Notes: generated by a model not told the origin, from the letters alone. Counted from the first letter of the stretch, positions 11,821 to 22,689 are shown. The stretch: DNA of 64,000 nucleotides from Calliopum simillimum (GCA_951812925.1 OX638368.1:113917309-113981308), one strand, 5' to 3'. Made by a program: numbers and translations.

Positions 11821-11880
11821 TGAGAATCGAACCTATGACTAGTTACGAGTCGACTATCTTATCAACTGACCTAACGTTCC
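11821..11880 (-). mobile_element. tRNA-derived fragment (Lys-like), SINE head or pseudo-tRNA
   Basis: On the minus strand TAGGTCAGTTGATAAGATAG, then GACTCGTAAC, then AGGTTCGATTCTCAG follows the order of a tRNA-Lys body. The B box GTTCGATTC fits the consensus, and the A box TAGGTCAGTTG has one mismatch. Stems do not close well, so it is not a functional tRNA. It sits 13 bp from the end of DINE copy B. Confidence 0.55.
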
Positions 11881-12139
11881 AGTTATGAATTAAATGCCTT
11901 GTGTTCTCGATAAGTCATTAAAAAATAAAGTAAAAAATTTTTCCATTGTTTGAAAAACGATTACAAAAACATTTGAAAATAAACATTTTTTAATTGTTTA
12001 TTTTTGCCTTCCAATTGTGAAAATTCTAAGAAAATAAACATTTTACAAACCTTTTAAAATTGGTTATGAAAACAATTGGAAATTAACTTTTTCCAAGCGT
12101 TCAATTGTAAGGGTTATAAAATTTTTTGATGGGTACAGC

Positions 12140-13190
12140 TATGAAATCTGATATATAAATGTGCATAGATTATTCGTGATAAGCGCTTTCCAAAACATTG
12201 GCTAATGGGGCGGGGCACCTCCTAAACAACTATTTATAACACTTAAAACGCAATATCTTTCCACTTAAAACAGATACAGTTATGTAACTTGAAATATGAT
12301 ATTATGTATATTGTGTTATCATTAGCTGAATGAAATCACTAATGCGCACATTAATTATTAAGTTTACCTTAAAACAACCCAAATAAAAAGTTACTTAGCT
12401 TTTCAGTCTGCATTTAACAACATTCAATTAGAAAATCATTGCACCAGCAGTATTTACCATTTAAAGCGCACACAAAACTTGACAGCCAAATCAATTTGCA
12501 ACAAATACGGCAACACTGCCACGGGCACCTTTTTAAGTGAATTTGTTTGCTTTGGAACAACCTTTTAACCTCAAATGTAGCAACTTTGATTTGATTTTGT
12601 AGCCACGCTGCTGTGTATAAAACAAAGCCCAGTTAGTACATTTAAATGGGTTAAAACGAAATACCGATGGCAGCGACCCACGAGCAAAATCAAAGCAATG
12701 AAGCTAACGATATTTGCATAACACATCGCCACCGCCATCATCATCATCATCGTCCTAACAGCCAGATATGGGTGAGGAGTAGGTTGGTAGTAGGTACTAC
12801 AGCATTCAAAGGTACATAGGTAGGTACTACATGTTACAACCCACAAACGGTCAATGTAATTTTTATTGAGGAAGTAAAATGCTTTGTTTTTGCTCCAATT
12901 CAGTTGCATTTGTAAAAAAGAAAAGAGTGCATTAGGCACAAAGTGATAAAGTACAAACGCACGGTGGAACAAAAAATTGCACAGAGTCTACCGGCAAAGA
13001 AAACACTTACGCTTGAAAAATGAAAGTAAATTACAACTATTTGCCACACTGTAGGCAAAAATCTTTATTCATCGTTTTAACAAAGAAGTTAAAAGCAATT
13101 GAAGTATGTAGATACTTACAACAGCAAATAGGGTGATTCCCTAAATATTGTAACAAAAACTGGGAAACTCTACAAAAGTGCATTTAATTG
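12140..13190. other. Intron, unique-looking sequence
   Basis: Includes a (CAT)n stretch and TAGGTAGGTACTAC repeats (12775-12835). A 133-codon open frame on the minus strand is rejected as coding (low complexity, no family match). Confidence 0.6.
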
Positions 13191-13192
13191 CT

Positions 13193-13363
13193 TACACTCT
13201 AAATAAAACTGTGTGAAATTTTGTAAAAGTTGTGTAAAAAGAGAGATTTCCACAGTCCTGAAATAAGAGAGTCATCGATGTGTATATGAATGCTGAGAAA
13301 ATTTTATACATTGACGAGCGAAATTTTTTACACAGTTTGTGTGAAATTTCACCCAGTTTCATT
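13193..13363. repeat. Small inverted-repeat element
   Basis: AACTGTGTGAAATTTTGTAA (13208) is mirrored in TACACAGTTTGTGTGAAATT (13330) and its surroundings. The total is about 170 bp, MITE-like, with no clear duplication. Confidence 0.45.
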
Positions 13364-13387
13364 AAAAGTGCGACTTTTTATAGGATA

Positions 13388-13790
13388 AGTCCGGAAGACA
13401 TGGCACCCCAGGTGAAATGGCACTCCAAGTGAAATGGCATCCCCTGGTGAAATGGCACCCCAGGTGAAATGGCACCCGAAGTGAAATGGCACCCCTTTCA
13501 ATTTCAATACTAGCAGCTTTCTTAGCATTCAAATATGGACACAGTTTTATTCATTTACGCGAGAGACTTTGTGGTAAGCAGTTAGTTTGGCTTCAGTCGC
13601 TATAGTTACATGCGTGCGGGACTTAAAAAAAAAATTTGGAATGCTAACTTTGACTTTTTTTGCTTATATTTTTGAAGACAAAAGAGCGGGGAACATTTGA
13701 TACAGTTATATGACACATACATCAAAATTTGATCTACTTTTCGGATGAATACGAGCGATTTCGAGAAGTAAATTATTTAAGAATCTCCCT
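13388..13790 (+). mobile_element. Pogo-like family copy P2, 5' end only
   Basis: The copy begins after TA (13386-13387) with AGTCCGGAAGACATGG and a tandem array at about 13400-13496, whose unit here is GGTGAAATGGCACCCCA (AAAT instead of the ATAT of P3 and P7). It then follows the family 5' region (CAATACT...GCAGCTTTC, AAATATGGACACAG, and the GTGCGGGA region). Similarity fades near 13790. No coding part remains. Confidence 0.7.
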
Positions 13791-13794
13791 AATC

Positions 13795-15225
13795 TACACA
13801 GTAAAAAGCTACGGAATATCTACTTACTAGAGCAGTTATAAGTGAAGATACAAAACAGAGAAAAAATGCAAAACATGATACACATTTTCTTAAAAAACGT
13901 GAAAACGTGCCAATTTATGGGTTTCATTTAAACACAACCAGAAGAAAAAATAGAAAAAAAACAAAACATTCGCTTCAGTTGTTACTGTGAAATGCAAGAA
14001 ATTGTGAAAAGTAACAAAGAGCGTAAAAAAACTCAATGAAAGCAGAAAAGAAAACAAAAAAAAAAGAAAGAAACTGAAATTTACATAAGAAAAATCTTGG
14101 CAACACTTTTAGCCAAAGACTGTCAAGATTGTCAATAACAGCAACAGCAGCAGCAGTAACAATAACAAAACATAAAACTGTCAACTGGCGTTGGCAGCAA
14201 CCACCCACTGAGGAAGTGAAACTGCTTACAAGTGAGCAAAAGAAAAGAAAATACTTAATAAAAAAAAGAAAAATAAAAAAAAGAGCAATAAAACTTTGTA
14301 ATATAAAAAGTTTAAAATACGAAGAACTCAAAACAAAAGTACAGAAGAAGCGGAGCATAACAAAAGTTGAAGAAAAGCTTTAGCCAGAATATACTCATAC
14401 TAAGAACTGTCAATAATTTAAGACTTCGCAACTGCTTGGAAAATATTCATTCAGCTTAAAGTTTTATGAGGTAGCCACTGAAAAAAAAAAACATTTGGAA
14501 AATAAATATAATTTTTTTGTTAGCATTGAATTTTATTCCAAATTTTATTCTACATCGAAATCCACAAGCCTCGCAAACATTGTTCTGATGAGTGAAAGCG
14601 TCAGAAACTTTTAGTCGAAAAATGGTTATTATCAGGGCATGGAGCTGTGTACCATGGAGTACCATGTGAAAGAATCCGTTTAAAAATTTAACTCAAATAA
14701 AGTTTGTGATTTGAAGGAATTGATCTGGTCTTTCTGATAGATTAATACTTTGCAATTTGAGTATTTCAATTTCGGCAAAACTATTGATCTTTTTTTTAAT
14801 GTCCGTGATTGATTGTAAAATATGTAGACGAGCTAAGCACTTAACTAAATTTTAATTTTTAAAGTAATAACACTATACAACAGTCGAAAACTCCCCCAAG
14901 AGGTTTCAAAAGTGGTTTTAGTGTATTTGATCTCCTAAACACAAATATCCCTGCAGGACCGGCGAAGATAATTGTATCTATAGTCCCATCTTTGGTCTAG
15001 TTATTTTATAAGAGACCAAAACGGACTTCACCTAAAACTAGAATAAATCCCCTTAAATTATCAATTGTGAGAATACATACATACAAATTATCAATTGTGC
15101 CAAAAAAGGTCCAAATGTAATGCAAAGTCGGTCATTTGTATCATTAATGGTCCGAATGTAATGCATCATCATTAGTACCAAGAGTGGTCCGATTGTGTCT
15201 GAGAAAATGTAACGTTACTGACTAC
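13795..15225. other. Intron, A-rich, no gene seen
   Basis: A-rich 13920-14350 with CAG/CAA runs. 15100-15190 has three GGTCC(A/G)AATGTAATG-like words, which recur weakly at 58130-58160. Confidence 0.55.
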
Positions 15226-15254
15226 GTGTTACTGTTGGGAACTTCGTCGAATGC

Positions 15255-15405
15255 GACGGAGGGCAAACGATAGTGTATCGGTCTAATGACTTGCGCTGCT
15301 TGGAGAAACCCAAGATCAAATCCTCCACTCGGTAATTTTCAATTCCAATTTTTAAAATTCCATTAATTGGTACACAATTTGTCTAAGAGTCTTCGGAGCG
15401 GAAAA
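15255..15405 (+). mobile_element. SINE-like element with tRNA-type promoter
   Basis: An A box fitting TRGYNNANNNG (TAGTGTATCGG, 15271-15281) and a B box fitting GWTCRANNC (GATCAAATC, 15314-15322) lie 32 bp apart, as in tRNA-derived pol III promoters. GGAGG before and CCTCC after can pair like an acceptor stem. The tail (GGTAATTTTCAATTCC ... GTCTTCGGAGCGG) resembles the duplicated blocks at 57346 and 58207. No clear target duplication was seen. Confidence 0.6.
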
Positions 15406-15474
15406 AAGAATATGTGTCCAATACGCCGATGTATAAAATAATACAAAAATTAATAAAAAAAAATTCATCCGCAC

Positions 15475-15541
15475 TGAGATTTGAACCCGGAACACAATGC
15501 TTAGAAATATATAACAAAATCTTTAGCACATTCGTCTATGA
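15475..15541 (-). mobile_element. tRNA-like fragment with good B box
   Basis: Minus strand: B box GTTCAAATC within CCGGGTTCAAATCTCAG, and a weak A box (TAGACGAATGTG) about 42 bp upstream. Probably a SINE head. Confidence 0.45.
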
Positions 15542-15755
15542 AACCTTTTGACGTTTTTGTGTAAAATTTGTACTTATATTAAATTAAATTCTTTGAAATT
15601 TATAAATAAAAAAAAAAAAAAAATGGGCCATTTTGGGAAAAACTGATTTTCCATTTTAAAAGGCTGTAGAATAACACTGCATAGTCAAAACCATGCCATA
15701 TTTTAGGCTGATAATAAGTTGCTCTTTCACATTGTGTAGAACTTTCGCTTATTTT

Positions 15756-15987
15756 CACACAGCAAGAATTTTAGTTTATTTTTAAAACCAAAAAGTATTT
15801 ATATAGAACAAAGCCAAAAAAAAAAAATTTTTTTTGATTTTAAACTATTTTGGAATAAATTTCATACTTTTTTGGTATAAATTTCAAACTTTTTTGGAAA
15901 AAATCGGGATTTAATTCCACAAAAGTTTAAAATCAATACTAAAGGGAATAAAAAGTAGGAAAAGTGAATTATAATGTTTTAGTGTGC
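15756..15987 (+). mobile_element. CACAG-ended MITE copy M2
   Basis: Begins CACACAGCAAGAATTTTAG and ends TATAATGTTTTAGTGTG. The interior has two to three units of about 22 bp with GGAATAAATTTCATACTTTT. The flanking TA is not clear on this copy. Confidence 0.7.
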
Positions 15988-15999
15988 ATTAACAAAATA

Positions 16000-17855
16000 T
16001 CGGCTCGAATTCGCAAGTATCATCCACAGCTGAAAAATGGCTTTTCTCAAAACGTGTTTGAGTATGAAATTAAGCTATTAACAATGTGAATATGAAAAAA
16101 ATTTAATAAAAAGCGACACATTTTCACTCCACAATTGCAAAACAGTAAAATGTAGATCCATAAAACAACATATTCTATTGACTAAAAGCTGTCAACAGCT
16201 CAAAATAAGACGATAATGACGTTACTTGAAGAAAAAAATGGTTACAATTTCCACGCGCATCAATCTGTAGTCAAACATTATCATCATCGCCAGCAGCAGC
16301 AGCAATTTTGTTGCAAAAGTGTCGCAAAACAGGTAAAACATAGTACCAAATAAAAGTGATCTTATTGAGCAGTAAGTGAGTGAGTAAGTGAGTTGGCCAG
16401 CCATCATCTCTTGTGATGATTACGCACATTCTTGTGATCTTAAAGAAAAATTGTAAGAAAAAAAAAACACGCTGTGCGTTCATTCATGTGTTGATGATAA
16501 TTATTGACATTTAATTGGAAAACATGACATGAATAACTGTTTAATTTTAATAACCAACACATTCACTTGTGTTATGCGACAAAAATGTAACAGCAACAGC
16601 AACATGTTGCTATTTAACGCCAAAAGAACTTTTTTTAGTTGACAGCAGCACGTCAATATGTAGTTAGTGCTGATGCGCTTCTTCAGCGATGTGTTACTGA
16701 TGATAGATAAGCTGCCAATATAGGGTACACATTGTACGTTAGAATACCAAAAAGCAAAAGAAAACTCATCATCAACAACATTCAATTTTACGTTAGATTA
16801 TTGTTATTATTCTTTACATGTACACATTGTACGTATATAAAACATATCTAAGAAACCTGATTTGACTGCTTTTTTTGCATTATTTCTAGTAGCAACAGCA
16901 ACAACTTGCCACCAAATTGCACTTTGGCTGCAATCTGCTTGATTTATTGGCATGTACTGCATTTAGATACGGAACAAGAGCATCAAAAGCAGCAGCAGCA
17001 ACTTGTGATAGTTTCTTGTGATAGTTTGCAAGTGGGAAAGAAACGAAAAGAAAAGAAAAAAACCAAAACAGCACAAAGTGATCTTGCAAATGTTAACATC
17101 AATCACGATGATGTTGTTGTTGCTGCTACAGTTTTAGAGTGTGTCAAACTTGTTTATTTGTGCAACATACGACGTTCAGCATTTTGTTTTATTTAATGCA
17201 ACATAATCATTAAGTATTTCATGAACTTTTTCTTTTTACGGCATTCATCGCTGATAATGATTTAACAAGTGGCAGTAACGCTCATTTATCACACTTTGTG
17301 GTGAGATGTTAAGATTTATCACAAATTTCTTTTCATTCAAAAACACTAAAATACTTGGTTAGTGGATGCTTCATTTAAATTTTAAGCATGTAAATTATTT
17401 TCTGACATTGAAAAATTATGATGGATTTTGCAAGTTGACAGAATTTCGGCAATATATTTAGATTTCTTAATTGTTTATAATAACAAGAATAAGTGTCTTT
17501 GCTGTCGCAACTTTAAAAATATGTTTTTTCTATACAGACATTAGCAGCGGGGATTCCTAATATTGAAAAACAGGTCGATTCCACAAGACCAAAAAAAGCA
17601 GCAAAAGTTTTGGTTTGGTTAAAAATTTAATTTTCTTCATTTCTATTCAACAACGTGGTAAAATTTATGCCTCGCAAGACATATGGACTTAAATTTGCGA
17701 TTTCTTCTTAATGTTGGCTTTCTAGACTTGTAAGATTTGTGGTTAATGTCAACTAATTCTCTATCTGTGTACAACATAAATGTCAAAGCACAATGCCATC
17801 TGATGCTATTTTTAGAAATTATGACACGCTCATATCATGACATTACCTTCTATGA
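16000..17855. other. Intron, CAG/CAA-rich unique-looking sequence
   Basis: Several CAGCAG runs (16290, 16585, 16990). No TE match within the window. Confidence 0.6.
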
Positions 17856-17861
17856 ACATTA

Positions 17862-18473
17862 AACATGAGGAGATGTGAAGGCACCTCAAATGATATGGCA
17901 CCACAGGTGATATGGCACCCCAAGAGATATGGCACCACAGGTGATATGACACTCCAGCTGATATGGCACCCTAGCTGATATGGCACCCCAGGTGATATGG
18001 TACCCCAGGTGATAAAGCACCACTGGTGATATGGCACTCCAGCTTTCGTAACATTTAAATATTGACAAAATTTAATTAAGTTGCGCGAAAGAATTCGGGA
18101 TGAATAGTTTGTTGCTTAGCCGTTTTAGATGACTATGCAAAAATCACTAGAACAGATTAATGGATTCAATGCGTTATGTACCGCATGTGGTCACATAGAA
18201 CATTTATTTACTTAAACGAAAACATGCAACAATTAAGGCAACAAAAACTTAAAAGCCACTTGGGGTGCCAAATCACCCATGATATGGCGATTTGGCACTT
18301 TATAGCATTTTTTTTTTTAAAGGAAAATAAAACATGTTTTCAATAATTATGCTAAAGTACGTTAATTTGTTGTAAATTAACTAAAGGATAAATCCACTTT
18401 TAGTTTCCTTTAAATGTTTTTTAACTCCAGCTTTATAGCAGTTCGACAAAAAAGGTGCCATATCTTCCAAGTT
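17862..18473 (+). mobile_element. Pogo-like family copy P3, short derivative with both ends
   Basis: 612 bp flanked by TA on both sides (17860-17861, 18474-18475). The left end AACATGAGGAGATGTG and the reverse complement of the right end AACTTGGAAGATATGG are inverted repeats. About nine units related to GGTGATATGGCACCCCA occupy 17885-18045. The remnant of the zinc-finger region (ATGCGTTATGTACCGC, 18166 on) and the family 3' UTR (GGGTGCCAAATCACCCATG, then TTTATAGCATTTTT) follow. The coding region is almost wholly deleted. This copy defines the element ends best. Confidence 0.78.
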
Positions 18474-18479
18474 TATTAA

Positions 18480-19935
18480 GGATTCTTTAAAAAATATGCC
18501 AATTTCTTTGTATTGAAACACGAATTCCTAAAGAGATTTTTTCACTGATGATAATAGACATCTAGGTAAAATAACAAGATTTTTCCCTACTTTAATGTCA
18601 TTTAAAAAATTTTTTCCTAAGTGTAAAGACACTGATATTTATTTAACATTAAGATTGATATGAAATTTGCTTTTCATTTCCAACTATGTGATTAAACCGC
18701 GACAAAGCATTTTCACTTGGGATAATAAATCAATGATTATGAACATTTTGCGCCAACAGCAGTAAAAGCGCCGTCTGCTGCAATATTTTTTATGATGATC
18801 TTGATAAATTGTTGCAGCCAATAAAACTTGAAGTACTTTTATTCAAATACTGATTTAAAGCAAGCCAGTGAAGCAAAGTGTTATGCTACAACACTACTGC
18901 TAACGGGCCAATTGTTTTTAACATGGCTAATTGTAATTTGCATAGCTTTACATTTTTTCTACGTTTTTAATTAAATCTTCAGTAAAAACAGCAGCAACGA
19001 CAACTATTTCAGTTAGCAACTGGACATAGCGAATTTGCACTAAAGAAGATATTGAATGAATGGAGCTCAGTTTTTGTGTGCCCGAGGAATTTGTGGCATG
19101 TGCCGTGTTTGTTGCATTCAATCAATTGGCTATTACATCTAAGCCAAGTTTTTGTTACCACTTTATATAACTGTAATTTGTGCAGCAGCTGCACAATAAG
19201 CCTCCACAACAGCTGTACAGGTTTTAGATCTTAAGACGACGAGTTAAGCGTTATTAGACGGAAATGTAAAGCTGCGTAACGCAGTTGCCGTCGCACTGAC
19301 ATGTTATCACCAACATGGCCAATTAAAGTAACACGTGCCGCTTTTGTGAAGCACTGCATGTTAAAAAATTCACCAAAACCAAATATGAGAACTTCTACGG
19401 ATTTAACTAGGTCAATGCACTGTATTGGGTGCGTAGTATGTTATAATATAAAAACATTTAACGCACTTGAGTTTTATTCGTAAGAAATACTTAAAATTTT
19501 TCCACGTTACTTTTGTATCAGAAATTTGTTTGCCTCACTAGACGAATAAATTTGCAATTATTATATTGATTTAGTGAAAATAAAAGCCAGTTCAATGGAA
19601 TTTAATCAAATTATTATAAATTGTCGATAGTACTTCCCCAGAAACTTATTTCTTCTGCTTCTGCAGCAAAAATGAGTTAGTGTTTCTTTCTCATCTAAGT
19701 TTCCACAACTTCTACAGAGGGGTTCTAAAAAGAAATGAACCTTACAGCAAACCCTGTAACAACATGCGGTTTATAAGCAAGAAAGGAACGAAAAAGTTAT
19801 TGCGAATCACAAAGTTAATTTATATGCGTAATAAAATTATATCTGAACGTGCAAAACATCACAAAAAACAATAAATATAAAATATATAAATGCTTTCTTA
19901 GAAGTTAGAAAATTCTTACAGAAATATTTTGGGTA
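18480..19935. other. Intron, no recognised feature
   Basis: Plain AT-rich DNA. Short open frames at 19050-19480 show no family features. Confidence 0.55.
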
Positions 19936-19940
19936 AAATT

Positions 19941-19973
19941 GCCTCCTACGAGTTACAGGAGAATACATACACT
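19941..19973 (+). mobile_element. Second fragment of the same non-LTR 3' tail
   Basis: GCCTCCTACGAGTTACAGGA and GAATACATAC match the stop/UTR/CATA tail at 51210-51240 with few changes. No coding part is left. Confidence 0.5.
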
Positions 19974-20062
19974 GTATAAGGTGGGCCAACTTCGACTAAC
20001 TGATGTTAAATACGTATGTATAACTCTTTAAAATTCAATATTTTATATTTTATTAATCGATA

Positions 20063-20260
20063 CACAGTAAAAATTTTAGTCTAATTTTAAAACCAAAAAG
20101 TATTTATATAAAACAATGCAAAAAAAAAGTATTATTTTTATACTATTTTGGAATAAATTACATACTTTTTTGGAATAAATTTCAAACTTTTTGGAAAAAA
20201 ATCGAAATTTAATGCCAAAAAAGTTTACAATCAATACTAAAAGGAATTAAAAGTAGAGTG
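20063..20260 (+). mobile_element. CACAG-ended MITE copy M3, nested
   Basis: Starts after TA with CACAGTAAAAATTTTAG and runs through the family interior to GGAATTAAAAGTAG. The right terminal repeat is lost. It lies inside the AAGGTGGGCC-ended element (19978-21117), so it is younger than that element. Confidence 0.7.
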
Positions 20261-20648
20261 ATGTAGACAGAAGTGGGCCATGTTTTTATTTTCGGTTGTA
20301 AAATGGTGAAAAATTGAAATTTTTGAAAAATTTTTTTCCGAAATTGTAGGGAGAAGTGGGCCACCAAAATTTTTATCTAAAAAATGCTGGAATCTGTTTT
20401 CAATTCTTCTTCTAGGGGTTTTTAGAGGCGCTGATCACAAATCTGTTGTCAAATTCGCAAAATTCAAAATACTTGACGCGAAATGAGGGTCAAAAGTTAA
20501 AAAAAAAACATGAAATTTAATGTTCATTTAATGTCTGGAAAAAGGAGTGATGAAGTAGAAATTACAAAGTTGTTGTGAAAAAAACATTTCGCAGTGATAA
20601 AGCACAGATCCTACTCGAAATTGACGCACGTGAAGTCGGTGCGGTTGG

Positions 20649-20903
20649 TCATATCGACGCACTGTAAATGGAAGGGTCGGTCGCAAATGTCGCACCCGAT
20701 GGAATTTTTTTTGTGAGCTTTGTCGGCATCAATTTAGTGCAAATCATACAAAAACCAATGTTGATAGCAAGTTTCAAGTAGCGTTGAAAAGTTGATCTGC
20801 TAACATCGGCAGCAGCAGAAGCAACACGTTTCGATGTTTTATTTATCCTTACTTGCTTTATAGCAGCAATCAACTTTTCATGAAAATATGCGCCTTCGCT
20901 CAA
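20649..20903 (-). pseudogene. Psq-type helix-turn-helix transposase relic
   Basis: The open frame (no true Met; first codon TTG) reads HEKLIAAIKQVRINKTSKR followed by VASAAADVSRSTFQRYLKL. The spacing of AI..V, then A..A...V.RSTFQRYLK, matches the psq/CENP-B-type HTH used by pogo-like transposases. After about residue 50 no family text is recognised, and the frame stops at 20649. It is probably the DNA-binding start of the transposase of the element that contains it. Being short and decayed, the assignment is moderate. Confidence 0.5.
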
Positions 20904-20909
20904 AATTTA

Positions 20910-20996
20910 TTATTTTCTTTGAATTGCAGCAATAGACCTTTCGGAAACATAATAAAATTCAATAATTTTGACATGTTCTTCCACGGAGTATGTGTA
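20910..20996 (-). pseudogene. Short HTH-like peptide (DUF4817-like), relic
   Basis: Twenty-eight codons ending in TAA read YTYSVEEHVKIIEFYYVSE and then RSIAAIQRK. This resembles the opening of DUF4817-type insect transposases (Y..EE.V.II..YY...RS..A.QR). It lies just upstream, in another frame, of the psq-like relic; the two may be parts of one frameshifted N-terminus. Confidence 0.45.
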
Positions 20997-21176
20997 GCCA
21001 TTCTAAAATTTATTGAAATTCTCTATAATCTGCAAAAGAAAAAATTTTAAAAATACAATAATAAAACCTAAAAAGTTATAAATATTTTAAAGTAGTCAGT
21101 CCAAGTTGGCCCACCTTGTATATATTTCTTGATCGTACTCACAAAAAATCCTAGAAACGAAAAAACTTTCTGGTAA

Positions 21177-21260
21177 TTATACCCCACCCAGGGTATATTC
21201 ACTTTGTCCTCCCGTTTGTAACGCAGAGAAGGAGGCGTGGCAGATATAGAAAAGTATATG
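21177..21260 (+). mobile_element. DINE-1-like copy E, 5' part
   Basis: Plus orientation: TTATACCCCACCCAGGGTAT, GTCCTCCCGTTTGTAACGC, then GAGGCGTGGCAGATATAG, the reverse complement of the right end of copies B-D. It stops at about 21260, where unrelated sequence (to 22557) intervenes before the matching 3' part. Confidence 0.75.
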
Positions 21261-21807
21261 GGTGATTCTTAGATAACTGTGCTTTTTAGAGTTGTAAAAT
21301 TGGCAGATATTTTTTTTGGATTTTTGCAAGTTTCGTCATGCTATCTTATGTAAACACACTCTTAAAACTCACCTTTTAAGTAGATCAACAACAAGTGTGA
21401 ATTTACGGCTTTGAAGTCGAAATTAAGAAATTTTGCTGCCACGTTTGTGACCAAATTGCCACGTTTGTGACATTTTAGCCACAGTATGGAAAAATTATGG
21501 TTTTGAAGCGTTTTGATGAGAGATATATTGCATATAATGACAAATTTACACTTCAAGACTAATTTTGCAACAGTGTCATGTCTCCGGTGGTCCATTTTTT
21601 TTATACCCTACGGCCCTAAAGATCAACTATGGTTCCCTGTCCTCTGTTTTAATAGCCGTTTATGATGGATTAGGATCTCCTAATTACTAATCTGATCTTG
21701 ATTTTTTTCTATTACATCAGTATCCTTAGTTATCCTTGCTCAAAAGTGAAAAAATCACAGTTTTGACATCTACTTAACTAAAACAGCAATAAGTAAAATT
21801 AATTTTG

Positions 21808-22372
21808 TCAATGGATTCAGACAGCCGAATTTATTATCAACAAGACAAAATTTACCGTTTTTCAATTGGATTCCCAGTTTCCGAGTTATAAACCTTTAAA
21901 AAAAGGATACCTCTCAATAACACACAAAGAACCGAAAAATTAACAAAAATGGTAAGTTTTATTATTTTCACCAGAAATATATTTTATCACGAAAATTTTA
22001 AGCCCTTGCAGACTAAAATCGGATGAAAAAATAAGGCTCTATTGTAGATTTAGTGAATGAACAGATGAAATTTTGATTCTGTGAATTTGCAAAGTAGTAG
22101 TTTAGTAGGCTTAGTCACTAAATCTAGAATAGAGCTGTCATTTTTCATGCGATTATGGTCCGCAAAGTCACGAAATTTTTGTAATTAAATATGTTATTGA
22201 TAAAAATAATAAAACTTGATTTTTTTTAACTTTTCGGTCTCGAAAAATCCTTTGTATGTTATCGAAAGATGTCCTTAATTTAAACGCTTATAACTCGGAA
22301 GCTAAGAATCCAATTGAAAAACGGTAAATTATGTCTTGTTGACAATAAATTTGGCTGTCTGAATCCATTGAC
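21808..22372. mobile_element. GTCAATGGATTCAGACAGCC foldback
   Basis: 565-bp palindromic element: GTCAATGGATTCAGACAGCC at 21808 is mirrored at 22353-22372, and inner blocks also pair (AAAATCGGATGAAAAAATAA with TTTTTCATGCGATTATGG). It lies within the 1.3-kb stretch that separates the two parts of DINE copy E. Confidence 0.7.
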
Positions 22373-22557
22373 ATCCGACTTTGTTCCGACAAGTCGAAAG
22401 AAAAATTGATATGAAATATCTTTACGAAATAGTTAAGAAATCGTACGACGAAACGTTGCGAAATAGTTACGAATGCGTAACGAAATTTCGAAAGAGTTCC
22501 GACTTTGTTTCGACTGAGTCGGAATTCCGACAAAGTCGTAAAGTTTGGTTTGCGGGG

Positions 22558-22687
22558 TCTGAACAAAAACTGGGTGAACTCGGAAAAGAGGGCATAGCAC
22601 CTCCCATATGATCAAAATTTGAAAAATACTGCAGTGTAGGGTATTTAATGTTTGGCCAGGCCAAATTTTACACCCTTACTAGTTTTT
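22558..22687 (+). mobile_element. DINE-1-like copy E, 3' part with hairpin
   Basis: Continues the family with TCTGAACAAAAACTGGGTGA, the GAGGGCATAGCACCTCCCAT block, GTGTAGGGTATTTAATG, the hairpin TTTGGCCAGGCCAAA (22651-22665) and ACACCCTTACTAG. Same strand as the 5' part at 21177. Confidence 0.78.
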
Positions 22688-22689
22688 AT

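Larger units (their letters stand above)
10712..12139. mobile_element. AGCTACCC-ended repeat split by DINE copy B
   Basis: AGCTACCCAACAAAC and AACGTTTGGAAAATAACTT at the left, and ATTAACTTTTTCCAAGCG then GATGGGTACAGCT at the right, are inverted. Without the DINE-1 (11018-11810) the host repeat would be about 630 bp. Internal AT-rich text (AAATGTTTTTACAAAAT) also recurs in both halves. No coding capacity. Confidence 0.55.
19978..21117 (-). mobile_element. AAGGTGGGCC-ended DNA transposon remnant
   Basis: Inverted ends AAGGTGGGCCAACTT at 19978-19992 and 21103-21117 (reverse), extended by ACTAACTG / CAGT similarity. gtat lies on both sides (19974-19977, 21118-21121), so a 4-bp duplication is the simplest reading. 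It encodes two helix-turn-helix relics on the minus strand and holds MITE M3. It is inserted in what looks like the tail of a non-LTR element. Confidence 0.72.

Noticed and set aside
11824..11880. Functional tRNA-Lys gene
   Set aside because: The anticodon stem has mismatches and no acceptor stem closes; better explained as a SINE head or pseudo-tRNA.
12571..12972. 133-codon open frame on the minus strand
   Set aside because: Contains a (CAT)n-derived Met run and no family features; the surrounding DNA looks like ordinary fly intron. Treated as chance.
13975..14358. 127-codon open frame on the minus strand
   Set aside because: Almost entirely F/L/S from an A-rich tract on the other strand; low complexity.
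17843..18068. Open frames made of repeated YHLGCHI-type peptides
   Set aside because: They are translations of the 17-bp noncoding array; the same happens at 27583-27826 and 48175-48519.
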